From the NCBI RefSeq assembly GCF_000770305.1, contig NZ_JNVB01000022.1, positions 1 to 50,759 on the forward strand: a stretch of DNA of 50,759 bases, given 5' to 3'. The translations under genes and the position numbers were made by a program. The notes under the pieces are model-generated. The model saw nothing but the letters and a program-made list of their open reading frames with translations. It was not told the DNA's origin and ran no database searches. Positions 8,343-16,065 of this stretch are shown here, one piece after another; position 1 is the first letter of the stretch; each line of letters opens with the position of its first letter. This DNA is from Erwinia oleae. Lineage in GTDB: Bacteria > Pseudomonadota > Gammaproteobacteria > Enterobacterales > Enterobacteriaceae.

Positions 8343-8373
8343 GCGCCGCTCACGCCACAGGCGTGCTACGTTC
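8343..8373 (+). repeat. 31-bp direct repeat, left copy (flanks effector gene)
   Basis: GCGCCGCTCACGCC-ACA-GGCGTG... continues to CTACGTTC and recurs at 9941-9971 with two mismatches. Each copy contains an inverted repeat (CACGCC/GGCGTG around 3 bp). The copies lie on either side of the WW-protease gene. Confidence 0.75.
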
Positions 8374-8484
8374 TCTTTGACTACGTTCGGCGTCTTCATG
8401 CCGCTGAGGGGCTATCAGAGAAAGAGAAAATTGCCTGGCATGCGTTTTCGTTCCGCTGAGCGCCAGCCCCCGGACTCCGTTTAT

Positions 8485-8512
8485 GGAACTAAACCGGTTT
8501 TCGTATCACTCA
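8485..8512 (+). promoter_or_regulatory. Candidate Hrp box (HrpL promoter) of the WW-protease gene
   Basis: GGAACT (8485-8490), 15 bases, TCACTCA (8506-8512). This fits the HrpL consensus GGAACC-N15/16-CCACNNA with one C-to-T change in each half; such pyrimidine changes occur in known Hrp boxes. It is on the same strand as the putative effector and 168 bp before its TTG start, farther than in dspE. Confidence 0.55.
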
Positions 8513-8680
8513 GTCGCCTGAAAGCTTCGTTGTGTCCGCTCTCATGGAACAAATGACACACATCGCGCAGCAAAAAATGCCGGCGCGCCTCTCCCTGACA
8601 CCCCGTATATCGTCAAAATGAGTATGTCGGCGACAGGGGCGCTACCGGATACCTGCATCAGTGACAAGAGGTAAAAAGCT

Positions 8681-9724
8681 TTGTTTAATCCCAATAAATA
8701 TAACCAGTCTAATTATTCCGGTTACAGTTATGGCACAGGAAGCAATCAGACATCTGCACAGCCGGAAACTTACTCAGGAGCTCCGATCCAGCAGTCAGCA
8801 TATTCTCAGTCATCTTCTGTGACGGCTCAGTCAACCTCCACCGCTCAAATGACAGGTCATTCGAGCCTGCCGCCCGGATGGGAATCGTCAACCGATCCGC
8901 AGTCCGGAAATGAGTACTATGTGCACTCCAGAAGCGGCCATACTCAGTGGCAAAAGCCGTCATCGCTACAGGCAGGATGGCATCATGCCATACATAAACA
9001 TGGCAGCCAGAAAGGACAGCTCTACTATTACAATCCCAATACCAGAGAATCACGTGATGCCAGTCAGAGACCAGAGGTGATGCAGCTACCGGCAACTTCT
9101 GGTCAGTACGCGACTCAGCAGTATGTGGCACCTCAGTCGGGAACCATCGCAGCCGGTACATCAGGCCAGTCGGGGTTTTCTGTGGCGGGACCGTCCTCAT
9201 CATCTTACGTACAGGGCAGCAGCGGGCAGCAGCGCGAAGTTTTTTTTGAGGTTCCCTCCAAACGGCAGGGCCGAATCTCTGATTGCTGGTATGCGGCCAT
9301 GCAGATGGTGCTTTCGTGGCAGTCAGGTGAAAAAACGAAGCCTCAAGGCGATGCGGTTAAGAGCCACCGTAAGCTACCTGTTGTTGGCAACAGGCTGTCG
9401 TTCGACAGTGATACAGGACGTCGTATTCTTGAAGAGAATGGGCTAAGGCCAATGGGCTCAAAGCTGGATCTGAAGGACATCGGCTCGATTGCGAGAATAC
9501 TGAATACTCACGGGCCATTTATAGTATGTGGTCAATTCAACGACCTCGGATTTGGACATGACCTGGTAGTTTGCGGCGTTAAACCGGACCAGGGGCTGGT
9601 CGCGTATATAGATCCAACTTATGGGGGTAAGGCAAAGTGGCGAAAATATGACTATTTTAACCTTGTCCATAAATATAAAGGCTCTGATAATCCTACAGAG
9701 GAATCCGTAATCGTCCTTAAATAA
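8681..9724 (+). CDS. Putative type III effector: WW domain(s) plus AvrRpt2-like (C70) cysteine protease
   Basis: The 347-residue protein begins with about 60 Ser/Gln/Tyr/Thr-rich residues almost free of acidic residues, as in type III secretion signals. Residues 63-93 form a WW domain: LPPGW (W67), EYYV (Y79/Y80), W90 and P93. Residues 96-131 repeat the pattern (LQAGW, W100; LYYYNPN) without the second Trp. Residues 186-330 resemble AvrRpt2: DCWYAAMQMV (C202), ILEENGLR, THGPFIV, FGHDLVV (H293), YIDP (D311) and a final DYFN, giving a Cys-His-Asp triad. WW domains bind Pro-rich ligands in eukaryotes and are very rare in bacteria. AAGAGGT precedes the TTG start, and the next in-frame Met is residue 57. 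The gene is intact among debris. Effector status is inferred. Confidence 0.8.
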   Translation: MFNPNKYNQSNYSGYSYGTGSNQTSAQPETYSGAPIQQSAYSQSSSVTAQSTSTAQMTGHSSLPPGWESSTDPQSGNEYYVHSRSGHTQWQKPSSLQAGWHHAIHKHGSQKGQLYYYNPNTRESRDASQRPEVMQLPATSGQYATQQYVAPQSGTIAAGTSGQSGFSVAGPSSSSYVQGSSGQQREVFFEVPSKRQGRISDCWYAAMQMVLSWQSGEKTKPQGDAVKSHRKLPVVGNRLSFDSDTGRRILEENGLRPMGSKLDLKDIGSIARILNTHGPFIVCGQFNDLGFGHDLVVCGVKPDQGLVAYIDPTYGGKAKWRKYDYFNLVHKYKGSDNPTEESVIVLK

Positions 9725-9773
9725 AATAATTACAAATCTAAACGAGCCGCCGTAGAGACTATCTCGGATCCAT

Positions 9774-9802
9774 CCAGGGAGGCCAGTGACGTCACTCCCT
9801 GG
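9774..9802 (+). terminator. Hairpin downstream of the WW-protease gene
   Basis: CCAGGGAG (9774-9781) pairs with CTCCCTGG (9795-9802); the loop contains the palindrome GTGACGTCAC. It lies 50 bp after the effector stop. There is no T tract, so it is either a weak or factor-aided terminator or a relic of an insertion. Confidence 0.4.
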
Positions 9803-9813
9803 AATCACCATCT

Positions 9814-9933
9814 TTACAGGCCGTCCTTGTGCTTCATGGGTGAAGGCGCGATTTCGGCAATCGCAGACGCGCCGACTTTGAATGCCACCTTGTATTCTGG
9901 ATCAGCATGCCGGGCGTGATCCGATCGTAGCTG
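9814..9933 (-). pseudogene. Coding-like remnant of unknown origin
   Basis: A 40-codon open stretch on the minus strand reads HADPEYKVAFKVGASAIAEI followed by APSPMKHKDGL and a stop. Its composition looks like the C-terminus of a real gene, but the rest is absent. I do not recognise the family. It lies between the effector gene and the right copy of the 31-bp repeat. Confidence 0.35.
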
Positions 9934-9940
9934 CCGCGCA

Positions 9941-9971
9941 GCGCCGCTCACGCCGCCGGCGTGCTACGTTC
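9941..9971 (+). repeat. 31-bp direct repeat, right copy (flanks effector gene)
   Basis: GCGCCGCTCACGCC-GCC-GGCGTG... continues to CTACGTTC, differing from the copy at 8343-8373 at two positions. It lies immediately before the RutE-like fragment, so the repeat probably marks the edge of an inserted or rearranged segment. Confidence 0.75.
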
Positions 9972-9999
9972 ATGTTATGGGGGCGCCCCAAAAGTCCGT

Positions 10000-10239
10000 T
10001 GGGATTCTGCGCTGAGGAATTCATCGTTGCAGGCGGTATATTTTATTATTGCAGCCAGGCTGCTTGCCATGGATATCAACCCAATGCTGGGTTTTGATGA
10101 GCAGTCGCTGAATACCGCCTTTTTCCCGGACAGCAATATCCGCGTCAATAGGGTGTCAACGCCAGAATATGGCGAGCCGTCCACACTTTATGCTCGGGCT
10201 CCACGCTTTGGCTTTGAAGAAGTGAATCAGATTATATGA
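10000..10239 (+). pseudogene. RutE-like nitroreductase (malonic semialdehyde reductase), C-terminal fragment
   Basis: About 79 codons read LRNSSLQAVYFIIAARLLAMDINPMLGFD, then NTAFFPDSNIRVNR and LYARAPRFGFEEV. They align with the end of E. coli RutE ([21 protein letters not shown]...GFDRQ...AFF and KLYARLPRLSFEEA). The N-terminal two thirds, with most of the FMN site, are missing, and the sequence upstream is the 31-bp repeat. It is a relic of an FMN-dependent reductase of the nitroreductase superfamily. Confidence 0.8.
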
Positions 10240-10301
10240 ATACGGGGTTCAAAGCCCATTAGGGCGAAAATGCACCTTATTGAATGAACATATGTGATAT
10301 G

Positions 10302-11297
10302 TCATAAAGATTTCTCCATAAAAACAAAACGCAAATTGGCCGTAACGGGTGTACCGAAGCGTGTGTCAGTTGATGGAAAGGGTTCAGTTTCACCTGTCTG
10401 ATGATAACCGCGTCTTTCATACCATTTAATGAGCGAATCGCGAACTTCCAGCACCGTCATTTGTATCCTGCTTCCGCCACGGGAACGACACCATTGTTCT
10501 GCCGCTGTCATTAGTCTCCTGCCGTACTGTGCGTTTTGTAATTGTGGATCAATCGCAAGAGAACCCAGATACCAGATGCCATCGCTCACAGGCTCAAGCC
10601 AGACGCAACCTGTGACTTTTTCCTGCCTCTTCCATACCAGCAATGTTGCCTCTGATTTTGTTATAATTTCCTGCCTTAATGTCTCTTCACTTATACGATC
10701 CCCGTCGATGATACCGACTTCTGTCGTCCATCCGGCTTCCCCACCAACACACCGGTATGATCGGTTTAGCAATGATACGACGTCTGTCACATCCTCTTCG
10801 GTCGCTGGCTGCAACTCCGGAGAGGAAAGGCGGAAAGCACGTTCAGGAAGCGGCTCCGCCTCAAGACGTTTTTCCAGCTCAGCAAGTTGGTCAGGAAACG
10901 AACCGCTAAGACCTTCGGTCAGCTCCCGCACAACCGTATCAAGCAGTGGCCAGACAATCTTTTCTCCACGTGAAACAACAGATGCACCAGCAGCTGTCAG
11001 TGCCACAACAGATTTACGCTTATCACTATTATCAGCACGATTGCTGACCAGCCCTGCTTCAACCAGTTTGCTGATACTTTTTGTCATTGCAGTCTGACTG
11101 ACCCGGATAGCGCGGGCAAGTTCGCCAATTGTCATGCTGGTTTCTTTTTTAAGGACAGCAAGTGTGGGATAGAGACCCGGAGGTACATGGGTATTGTTCG
11201 CACTGGCCAGCAGACTCGAGTCTGCTTGCATATGCTCTGCGAGCCGCTTCAGCCGGCTTCCGAGAAAAACAAAGGGCATTTCTGCAATAATATCCAC
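10302..11297 (-). CDS. MarR-type regulator fused to a GNAT acetyltransferase
   Basis: The 331-residue protein has an N-terminal MarR winged-helix domain (about 15-150; TIGELARAIRVSQTAMTKSISKLVEAGLV, then RADNSDKRKSVVALTAAG, the wing). It is joined to a C-terminal GNAT domain (about 165-328; YLGSLAIDPQLQNAQYGRRLM as the acetyl-CoA binding loop, IKWYERRGYHQTGE near the end). Such fusions probably sense and acetylate a small molecule while repressing nearby genes. A GTG start is chosen because GGAG lies 7-8 bases upstream; an ATG six codons later is possible. A perfect palindrome 35 bp upstream is a likely autoregulatory operator. The ligand is unknown. Confidence 0.88.
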   Translation of the reverse strand: MDIIAEMPFVFLGSRLKRLAEHMQADSSLLASANNTHVPPGLYPTLAVLKKETSMTIGELARAIRVSQTAMTKSISKLVEAGLVSNRADNSDKRKSVVALTAAGASVVSRGEKIVWPLLDTVVRELTEGLSGSFPDQLAELEKRLEAEPLPERAFRLSSPELQPATEEDVTDVVSLLNRSYRCVGGEAGWTTEVGIIDGDRISEETLRQEIITKSEATLLVWKRQEKVTGCVWLEPVSDGIWYLGSLAIDPQLQNAQYGRRLMTAAEQWCRSRGGSRIQMTVLEVRDSLIKWYERRGYHQTGETEPFPSTDTRFGTPVTANLRFVFMEKSL

Positions 11298-11331
11298 GTC
11301 GTCTCCAGATAATAAGAATCATCAAAATTGA

Positions 11332-11343
11332 ATAACCGGTTAT
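11332..11343 (-). promoter_or_regulatory. Palindromic candidate operator of the MarR-GNAT gene
   Basis: ATAACCGGTTAT is a perfect 12-bp palindrome, 35 bp upstream of the GTG start. MarR-family dimers bind AT-rich palindromes of about this size over their own promoters. The assignment is by position and symmetry only. Confidence 0.5.
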
Positions 11344-11981
11344 ATTTTCTTGCCGCCGTTCTGTCAATACGATTTTTCAGGGTGAGCGGTAAGTTATTCA
11401 GGAAAAATGCGGCCAGGCGCTGAATTGTATCTATCTGATCTCTGATTTATCTGCTTTCAGCACGACACGCATGCGCGCTAGCGGTGAGCTTTCCCGAAGT
11501 GGTGCTATTTTTTTAATCGCAGGTTTAAAGTCCAATGGAGCGACAATGTAAATTAAGAGTGTAATAGATTGTTTATACTGATTTTAATTGTATTTTCTTG
11601 AGTGGGCCGGAAAATCACGTCAATAGGTTTGAGAAGGTAGTTGCTCCGCTCAACCGTTTGACTCTGACCCGAAATCCTGCTCCATTCAGAAACAGAATTC
11701 CGGCATGATTGACCCACTCCCTTGAACGGAGGTAGTGGTCGACACTGCCTGCACCTGGGTAAAGCCGATCCGCGTCACCGAAGCTGACATCCTGTCTATA
11801 GATGAGCGAACAAACGCGCCACACTGATCCGCAATAAAACCTGGAAGGCAAATTGCCAGACTGAAAGCAAATAGCAGGACTGCAACAGTAGATCACTGAG
11901 CAGTGCCAAAAATTAATATAATGCCTGATTCGACACCAATACGAGTTAATACCCCAATGCACTTTTGATTAAGGAATGTTC
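11344..11981. other. Intergenic region without a recognisable gene
   Basis: The minus-strand frame 11615-11962 has no start signal or known motif and I reject it as a gene. Composition shifts from moderately GC-rich (11630-11880) to AT-rich next to the following gene, so relics are possible. The only clear element is the AAGGA ribosome binding site at 11971-11975 serving the next gene. Confidence 0.5.
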
Positions 11982-12857
11982 ATGAAGAAATTAATTTTAT
12001 TGTTAGCTTGCTTATCTTCCGCATCTGCAATTGCTGATACATATACTACATACAAGCCAGTTGTTGAGCCGACAATTGGCTTTGCTAAATCGGTTGTCCA
12101 ATATAATCCTGGTGAGGGCGCCTCTGGGGTGGGCGCAGTAACAAATAAAATCTTAGGCGCACCTGATGACCCAAATACGGGCGCGAATGCACCGTTCAAT
12201 TTTCTATCTATGGGTATGGGTGGGAATGTAATCGTTGAGATGGATAGTCCATTGAGGGCGGATAGTACGAGCGCAAATGAATTATATGTTTTCGAATCGC
12301 GCTCATACGAAACATTTGATGTTTATGTTTCCGTTGATCAAACCACCTGGACTAAGCTGGCTATCACAAGCTCAGCAATCCAAAACGGTGCTGGTTCATG
12401 GGTTGGATTCAATCTGGATGGTCAGGTTACTCAAGGGGTTTTATATCCCTATGTACGTATTGTCGATACTGGCAAACAGGGAAGTACAGTAGCAGGAACA
12501 TATGGAGCGGATATTGATGCAGTAGTTGCCACGGCTGCATCGCCCTCTCAGGCAAGCTATAAGTTTATCGATACAGATTCGCGTAATGGAAAAGTTTATG
12601 ACCTGTATCAAAACACGGCTACCGGTGCTATAGGCGTAAAAATAATTGATAAAAACGATCAGGTTTCTTATATACCTTTCACTTCAGATGGTTCGATGGA
12701 TGCCTTAGCGATTTCTCTTCAGGGTGATTTCAATTGTGACGACCAAAAGGACATCAACGTCCTTGCCACTCGAAAAGCAGATAACGTTCAGCTAAACATC
12801 ATTAAGCAGCAGGATGGAACTGCTATCAAAACAATCGATAACAGCGTCACCAGGTAA
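11982..12857 (+). CDS. Secreted protein with a carbohydrate-binding-like beta-sandwich domain
   Basis: The 291-residue product has a clean signal peptide (MKKLILLLACLSSASAIA, cleavage before DTYTT). The segment AVTNKILGAPDDPNTG to VIVEMDSPLRAD, then NELYVFESRSYETFDVYVSVD and WTKLA, resembles the discoidin-like beta-sandwich of secreted or surface proteins in which a VFE strand is followed by a VYVS strand. The C-terminal part (about 185-291) has FNCDDQKDINVLATR, a possible Asp-rich ion-binding loop. I chose the ATG at 11982 because it lies 6 bases after AAGGA; an ATG at 11976 abuts the site. The role is unknown; extracellular or periplasmic binding is plausible. Confidence 0.7.
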   Translation: MKKLILLLACLSSASAIADTYTTYKPVVEPTIGFAKSVVQYNPGEGASGVGAVTNKILGAPDDPNTGANAPFNFLSMGMGGNVIVEMDSPLRADSTSANELYVFESRSYETFDVYVSVDQTTWTKLAITSSAIQNGAGSWVGFNLDGQVTQGVLYPYVRIVDTGKQGSTVAGTYGADIDAVVATAASPSQASYKFIDTDSRNGKVYDLYQNTATGAIGVKIIDKNDQVSYIPFTSDGSMDALAISLQGDFNCDDQKDINVLATRKADNVQLNIIKQQDGTAIKTIDNSVTR

Positions 12858-12897
12858 TCATCACAAGGCGCATTTGCGAGTGCGCCCGATGATGATC
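12858..12897. repeat. REP-like palindromic repeat, copy 1
   Basis: ATCAcaAGGCGCATTT, four bases, GTGCGCC, then GATGATG. The arms GGCGCA (12867-12872) and TGCGCC (12881-12886) form a hairpin. A closely similar unit lies at 32814-32848, and a partial unit (AGGCGCATTTGCGA) near 16397. It follows the secreted-protein gene directly and may also end its transcript. Confidence 0.6.
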
Positions 12898-13106
12898 CTG
12901 GAATCAGAAAAATTATGCGATAATTTATGTGGCCAGGAGGTTTGCCACTCTTCAACTTGCTGGTCATACTCATCCCAACCAGCAAAACCTATGAGACGCT
13001 TAGGCTCATCTGGACGCTGTGTTTTTATCCTGACCAAAAGAACGCTAATTTGGGATACATGCTGCCCAAGCTCAACGGGGTTACCATCATCTCTGATACT
13101 GAATAG
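12861..13106 (-). pseudogene. Coding-like remnant of unknown gene
   Basis: An 82-codon minus-strand frame without a start reads SIRDDGNPVELGQHVSQISV and QRPDEPKRLIGFAGWDEYDQQ, which looks like real protein. A TAG interrupts the frame just upstream, and its 3' end runs into the REP-like repeat. I do not recognise the family. It is probably the tail of a gene lost during rearrangement upstream of the gtr operon. Confidence 0.4.
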
Positions 13107-13159
13107 CTACGGGCAATCCAGACACTTTAATTATTCTGGCCAGTCATAAATCAAACAAA

Positions 13160-14392
13160 TCATGCTTTAGTCATTGGCTTTTTTGGGAGTACTTTTTTCA
13201 CACACGCCATTGCGACCAAAAGAATCATGCACTCAAACAAGAATAACACTCTGTCAGCCGAAGCATAGACTGTCGGTGAGAAACCGATCATAATCACAGT
13301 GGCGGGAGCAAAAATAACCGTAAAAACGGTAACGTAATCATTAACAGTATTAAATACTCTGCAAATAATATATATTATACATACATAAAATATCAGTGCT
13401 ACTGTGTATCTTAAATAAAATGAAAAGTTTATCCAATCTCCGGGTTTCATGAATTGGACGGGTAATAAATTATTCATTTTTGCGATTTGAAATACAAGAA
13501 TTATCGTGCAGACGATTGTTCCAAAAACATCCGGATGGAACCTCACTTTTTTGAAGTATAGCAGGATTAGTAATGCTGAGCTTATTAAGAGTAAGCTATT
13601 GCTGGCGTTTATAACCACGCCAAGCCTGTCCATGCCTAAGCCTATTTTATCTATTATTCCATAGTCTGCAAATTCTGGGATTCTTCTTGACTCTCCCAGG
13701 AATCTTAATTTGTTTCCGGGGGCAAGCATTAAGATTAGAAATGATAATAATGTTACTGTAAGGAAGGTTGTTTTATAAGCGTTTATTTTTTTATCAATAA
13801 TTAAATTAGTACCTAGTAAGGCTATCATTGTTACTGCCATTTGCTCGTTGGAGCAAGCGACAGGTAAAGCTAAAATAGATGTGAATAATTTAAAATTGCT
13901 TTGTGATCTGTAATGAATAACAACAGAGATCGCATATATTCCAAATGATACAGGTAAAAGGTAGTTGTAAAAGCCAGTCACCCACCAGGCGCCTTCCGTC
14001 AATGTTTTGGATGGCATGCTATGAAATAAAATCAGGCAGATTAAAAAGTATTGTGGATGAGTTTTTTCGCCATTATCAATGGTTTTACATATCGAATAGC
14101 AGAGTAAAAGCAGACATAATGGGATTGAAATTCTCCACACCATATGATGATTTATTGTAGTAACAAGTATGTATTCAATGAAAAATCTTCCACTCCATGT
14201 CATATACCGCATGTGCAAAAAATCAAAGAGGGATGTGTTATCCAACGCCTTTACAAAGTAAACATCATCGTCCATATAAGTACGAAGATCCAGCGAGGCC
14301 CCAATGCGATACAAAATAATTGCCATCACGACAAAAATTAACGTAGTGTAGATCTTATTGGCACTTATATTTTGTTTCATGAATTCTGCCAT
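13160..14392 (-). CDS. GtrC-like integral membrane O-antigen glucosyltransferase
   Basis: The protein has about 410 residues and ten or so transmembrane helices. The first periplasmic loop carries DLRTYMDDDVYFVKAL, with acidic residues in the place expected for the catalytic Asp of polyprenyl-phosphate-glucose-dependent transferases (DUF6056/GtrC-type). It ends the minus-strand operon after gtrA, gtrB and a small anchored protein. There it would transfer the sugar from the flipped undecaprenyl-phosphate carrier to O-antigen in the periplasm. Serotype-specific gtr proteins diverge greatly, so the acceptor cannot be predicted. The start is uncertain (ATG 14392 or 14380; a TTG at 14404 is also open). 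The gene overlaps the previous one by about 38 bp. Confidence 0.75.
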   Translation of the reverse strand: MAEFMKQNISANKIYTTLIFVVMAIILYRIGASLDLRTYMDDDVYFVKALDNTSLFDFLHMRYMTWSGRFFIEYILVTTINHHMVWRISIPLCLLLLCYSICKTIDNGEKTHPQYFLICLILFHSMPSKTLTEGAWWVTGFYNYLLPVSFGIYAISVVIHYRSQSNFKLFTSILALPVACSNEQMAVTMIALLGTNLIIDKKINAYKTTFLTVTLLSFLILMLAPGNKLRFLGESRRIPEFADYGIIDKIGLGMDRLGVVINASNSLLLISSALLILLYFKKVRFHPDVFGTIVCTIILVFQIAKMNNLLPVQFMKPGDWINFSFYLRYTVALIFYVCIIYIICRVFNTVNDYVTVFTVIFAPATVIMIGFSPTVYASADRVLFLFECMILLVAMACVKKVLPKKPMTKA

Positions 14393-14798
14393 CCATATCT
14401 TCAACTGAAATTATAACAGACAGGTTGTCTGTTGAACTGTCAATTCGCGTTGCACCATAAAAAGCTGACATTCCATGTTTTTTTCCTTCCCCGAACAAAC
14501 GTTTGAGATCGTCTGATTTCAATGTTTTTTTATAAACAGGAAATAGCTCGCCATTTGTTTCAAGGTATAGCCGGGTAAGTTTCTCCGGGCTTCCCTTCGT
14601 CAAGATAGCCCATCCTCTAATCACAAATACACCATTCTTTAAACTGCATTCATCAATTGAATAACGTATATCGTTCAAATGATCAGGCATGTGATGCGCT
14701 ATTTTAGGGTGCGTGTTATGGAAATACAACGCAATAGTAAATAATGCGATAGCAAGTAAAGCGGACGAGAAGAGGATGTTTAGTATACGACTATTCAT
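14355..14798 (-). CDS. Single-pass membrane protein of a gtr operon, unknown function
   Basis: The 147-residue protein has one N-terminal transmembrane segment (about 7-27, [19 protein letters not shown]) and a periplasmic domain of about 115 residues with two cysteines (DECSLKN and the terminal KYKCQ) that could pair. The segment [15 protein letters not shown] and the [22 protein letters not shown] stretch suggest a small beta-rich fold. It lies between gtrB and the gtrC-like gene with overlaps at both ends, so it is co-translated and probably assists or modifies the glucosylation step. I do not recognise a named family. Confidence 0.75.
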   Translation of the reverse strand: MNSRILNILFSSALLAIALFTIALYFHNTHPKIAHHMPDHLNDIRYSIDECSLKNGVFVIRGWAILTKGSPEKLTRLYLETNGELFPVYKKTLKSDDLKRLFGEGKKHGMSAFYGATRIDSSTDNLSVIISVEDMDGRIHETKYKCQ

Positions 14799-15708
14799 TA
14801 TCTCTGGCCTTAAGAAGATATTTCGGGCGTTGTTTTACTTCTGTATAAATTCTCCCTGTATATTCGCCCAATACACCTATCCCTATAAGCTGCACACCAC
14901 CTAAAAAAAGTACAGAAACCAGAAGTGATGGATAGCCTCGTACAGGGTTACCGAACGCGAGAGTGTTAATTATCATCCATGCCCCATACAAAAAGGATAA
15001 ACCAGCAACAGCCAATCCTATGTAGGTCCATATGCGTAAGGGAAAGGTGGAGAAACTGGTAATACCCTCAAGTGCTAAATTCCAGAGCTTCCAACCATTA
15101 AATTTTGATGTGCCTGCAACGCGTTCTGCACGCGTATATTCTACAATCTGCACTCGGCCGCCTACCCATGAAAGAATTCCTTTCATGAACAGGTTACGCT
15201 CAGGCAGTAATTTGATGTGCTCGACAATTTCCCGGGACATCAGGCGAAAATCGCCGACATTCTCTTCTATGGTCGGTGAGCTAATTTTGTTGTGCAGGCG
15301 ATAAAACCACTCTGCGGTTTTGCGCTTCATATGACCGTCAGTGTTTCGGTCAGTGCGCTTTGCCAACACTACGTCAGCGCCTGACTGCCAGCGTTCAATG
15401 AGTTGAGGAATGATTTCGATGGGATCCTGCAAATCAACATCAATCGGAATGACCGCATCGCCGGTAGCATGTTCTAAGCCGGCAAAAAGTGCAGGCTCTT
15501 TGCCGAAATTACGCGTAAAGGATAGCGAATTAACCAGCCGATCGGCGACAGACAAGGCATTGATAATTCCCTCAGTACCGTCTTTGCTACCATCGTTAAT
15601 GAATACAATTTCCACCTCATAATCGTTCAGTTTACTTCGCACTGTCTGGTAAAAAATGGGAATGGCTTCCTCTTCGTTGAAGACGGGCACAACCAGAGAT
15701 ATTTTCAT
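14791..15708 (-). CDS. gtrB: GtrB bactoprenol-phosphate glucosyltransferase
   Basis: The 305-residue protein begins [21 protein letters not shown], the GT2 signature. It contains [29 protein letters not shown] (catalytic DxD area), FRLMSREIV and two C-terminal transmembrane helices (about 232-255 and 268-292). GtrB transfers glucose from UDP-glucose to undecaprenyl phosphate on the cytoplasmic face of the inner membrane. The start overlaps the gtrA stop (ATGA-type overlap of 4 bp), and the stop overlaps the next gene by 8 bp. The length is normal for GtrB/YfdH. Confidence 0.92.
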   Translation of the reverse strand: MKISLVVPVFNEEEAIPIFYQTVRSKLNDYEVEIVFINDGSKDGTEGIINALSVADRLVNSLSFTRNFGKEPALFAGLEHATGDAVIPIDVDLQDPIEIIPQLIERWQSGADVVLAKRTDRNTDGHMKRKTAEWFYRLHNKISSPTIEENVGDFRLMSREIVEHIKLLPERNLFMKGILSWVGGRVQIVEYTRAERVAGTSKFNGWKLWNLALEGITSFSTFPLRIWTYIGLAVAGLSFLYGAWMIINTLAFGNPVRGYPSLLVSVLFLGGVQLIGIGVLGEYTGRIYTEVKQRPKYLLKARDNE

Positions 15709-16064
15709 TTCGCTTCCCTGAACACGATAAATTTAGAATATATGAAGCCACAGACCAGGCTTATCAAGGAAAAGACCACAAGTGTTACAAGGGGAGGGAG
15801 TACGCATTTATCAGCTACCCAGCCCACAACAGATGCAACTACGCCCATGAATGCGACGTAAAGCATATAACGTAGAGCAGTAGTCTCAGATTTGAATGTC
15901 CATTTGGCATTCACAAAAAATGAGAATGTCACTGCGATGCAGAAGGCACCGAAATTCGACATCGTTTGATTCGCGCCATAATAGAACATGACGGCAAATA
16001 CGAACCAATGTATCAGCGTGTTTATAACGCCGACGGACGCGTATTTAGTAAACAGTTTTAACAT
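15705..16064 (-). CDS. gtrA: GtrA flippase of the glucosyl-lipid carrier
   Basis: The 119-residue protein has four transmembrane helices and the GtrA landmarks [27 protein letters not shown] and a C-terminal [11 protein letters not shown]. GtrA flips undecaprenyl-phosphate glucose across the inner membrane. I chose the ATG at 16064, which gives the usual N-terminus [12 protein letters not shown]; upstream residues in the frame lack family character. It is the first clear gene of the gtrA-gtrB-small protein-gtrC-like operon. Confidence 0.9.
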   Translation of the reverse strand: MLKLFTKYASVGVINTLIHWFVFAVMFYYGANQTMSNFGAFCIAVTFSFFVNAKWTFKSETTALRYMLYVAFMGVVASVVGWVADKCVLPPLVTLVVFSLISLVCGFIYSKFIVFREAK

Positions 16065-16065
16065 G

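Noticed and set aside
10429-11097. 222-codon plus-strand frame
   Set aside because: Antisense shadow of the MarR-GNAT gene, Ser/Arg-rich with no motif or ribosome binding site.
11615-11962. 115-codon minus-strand frame
   Set aside because: Cys/Trp/Tyr-rich, no start signal and no recognisable domain; probably chance or old debris.
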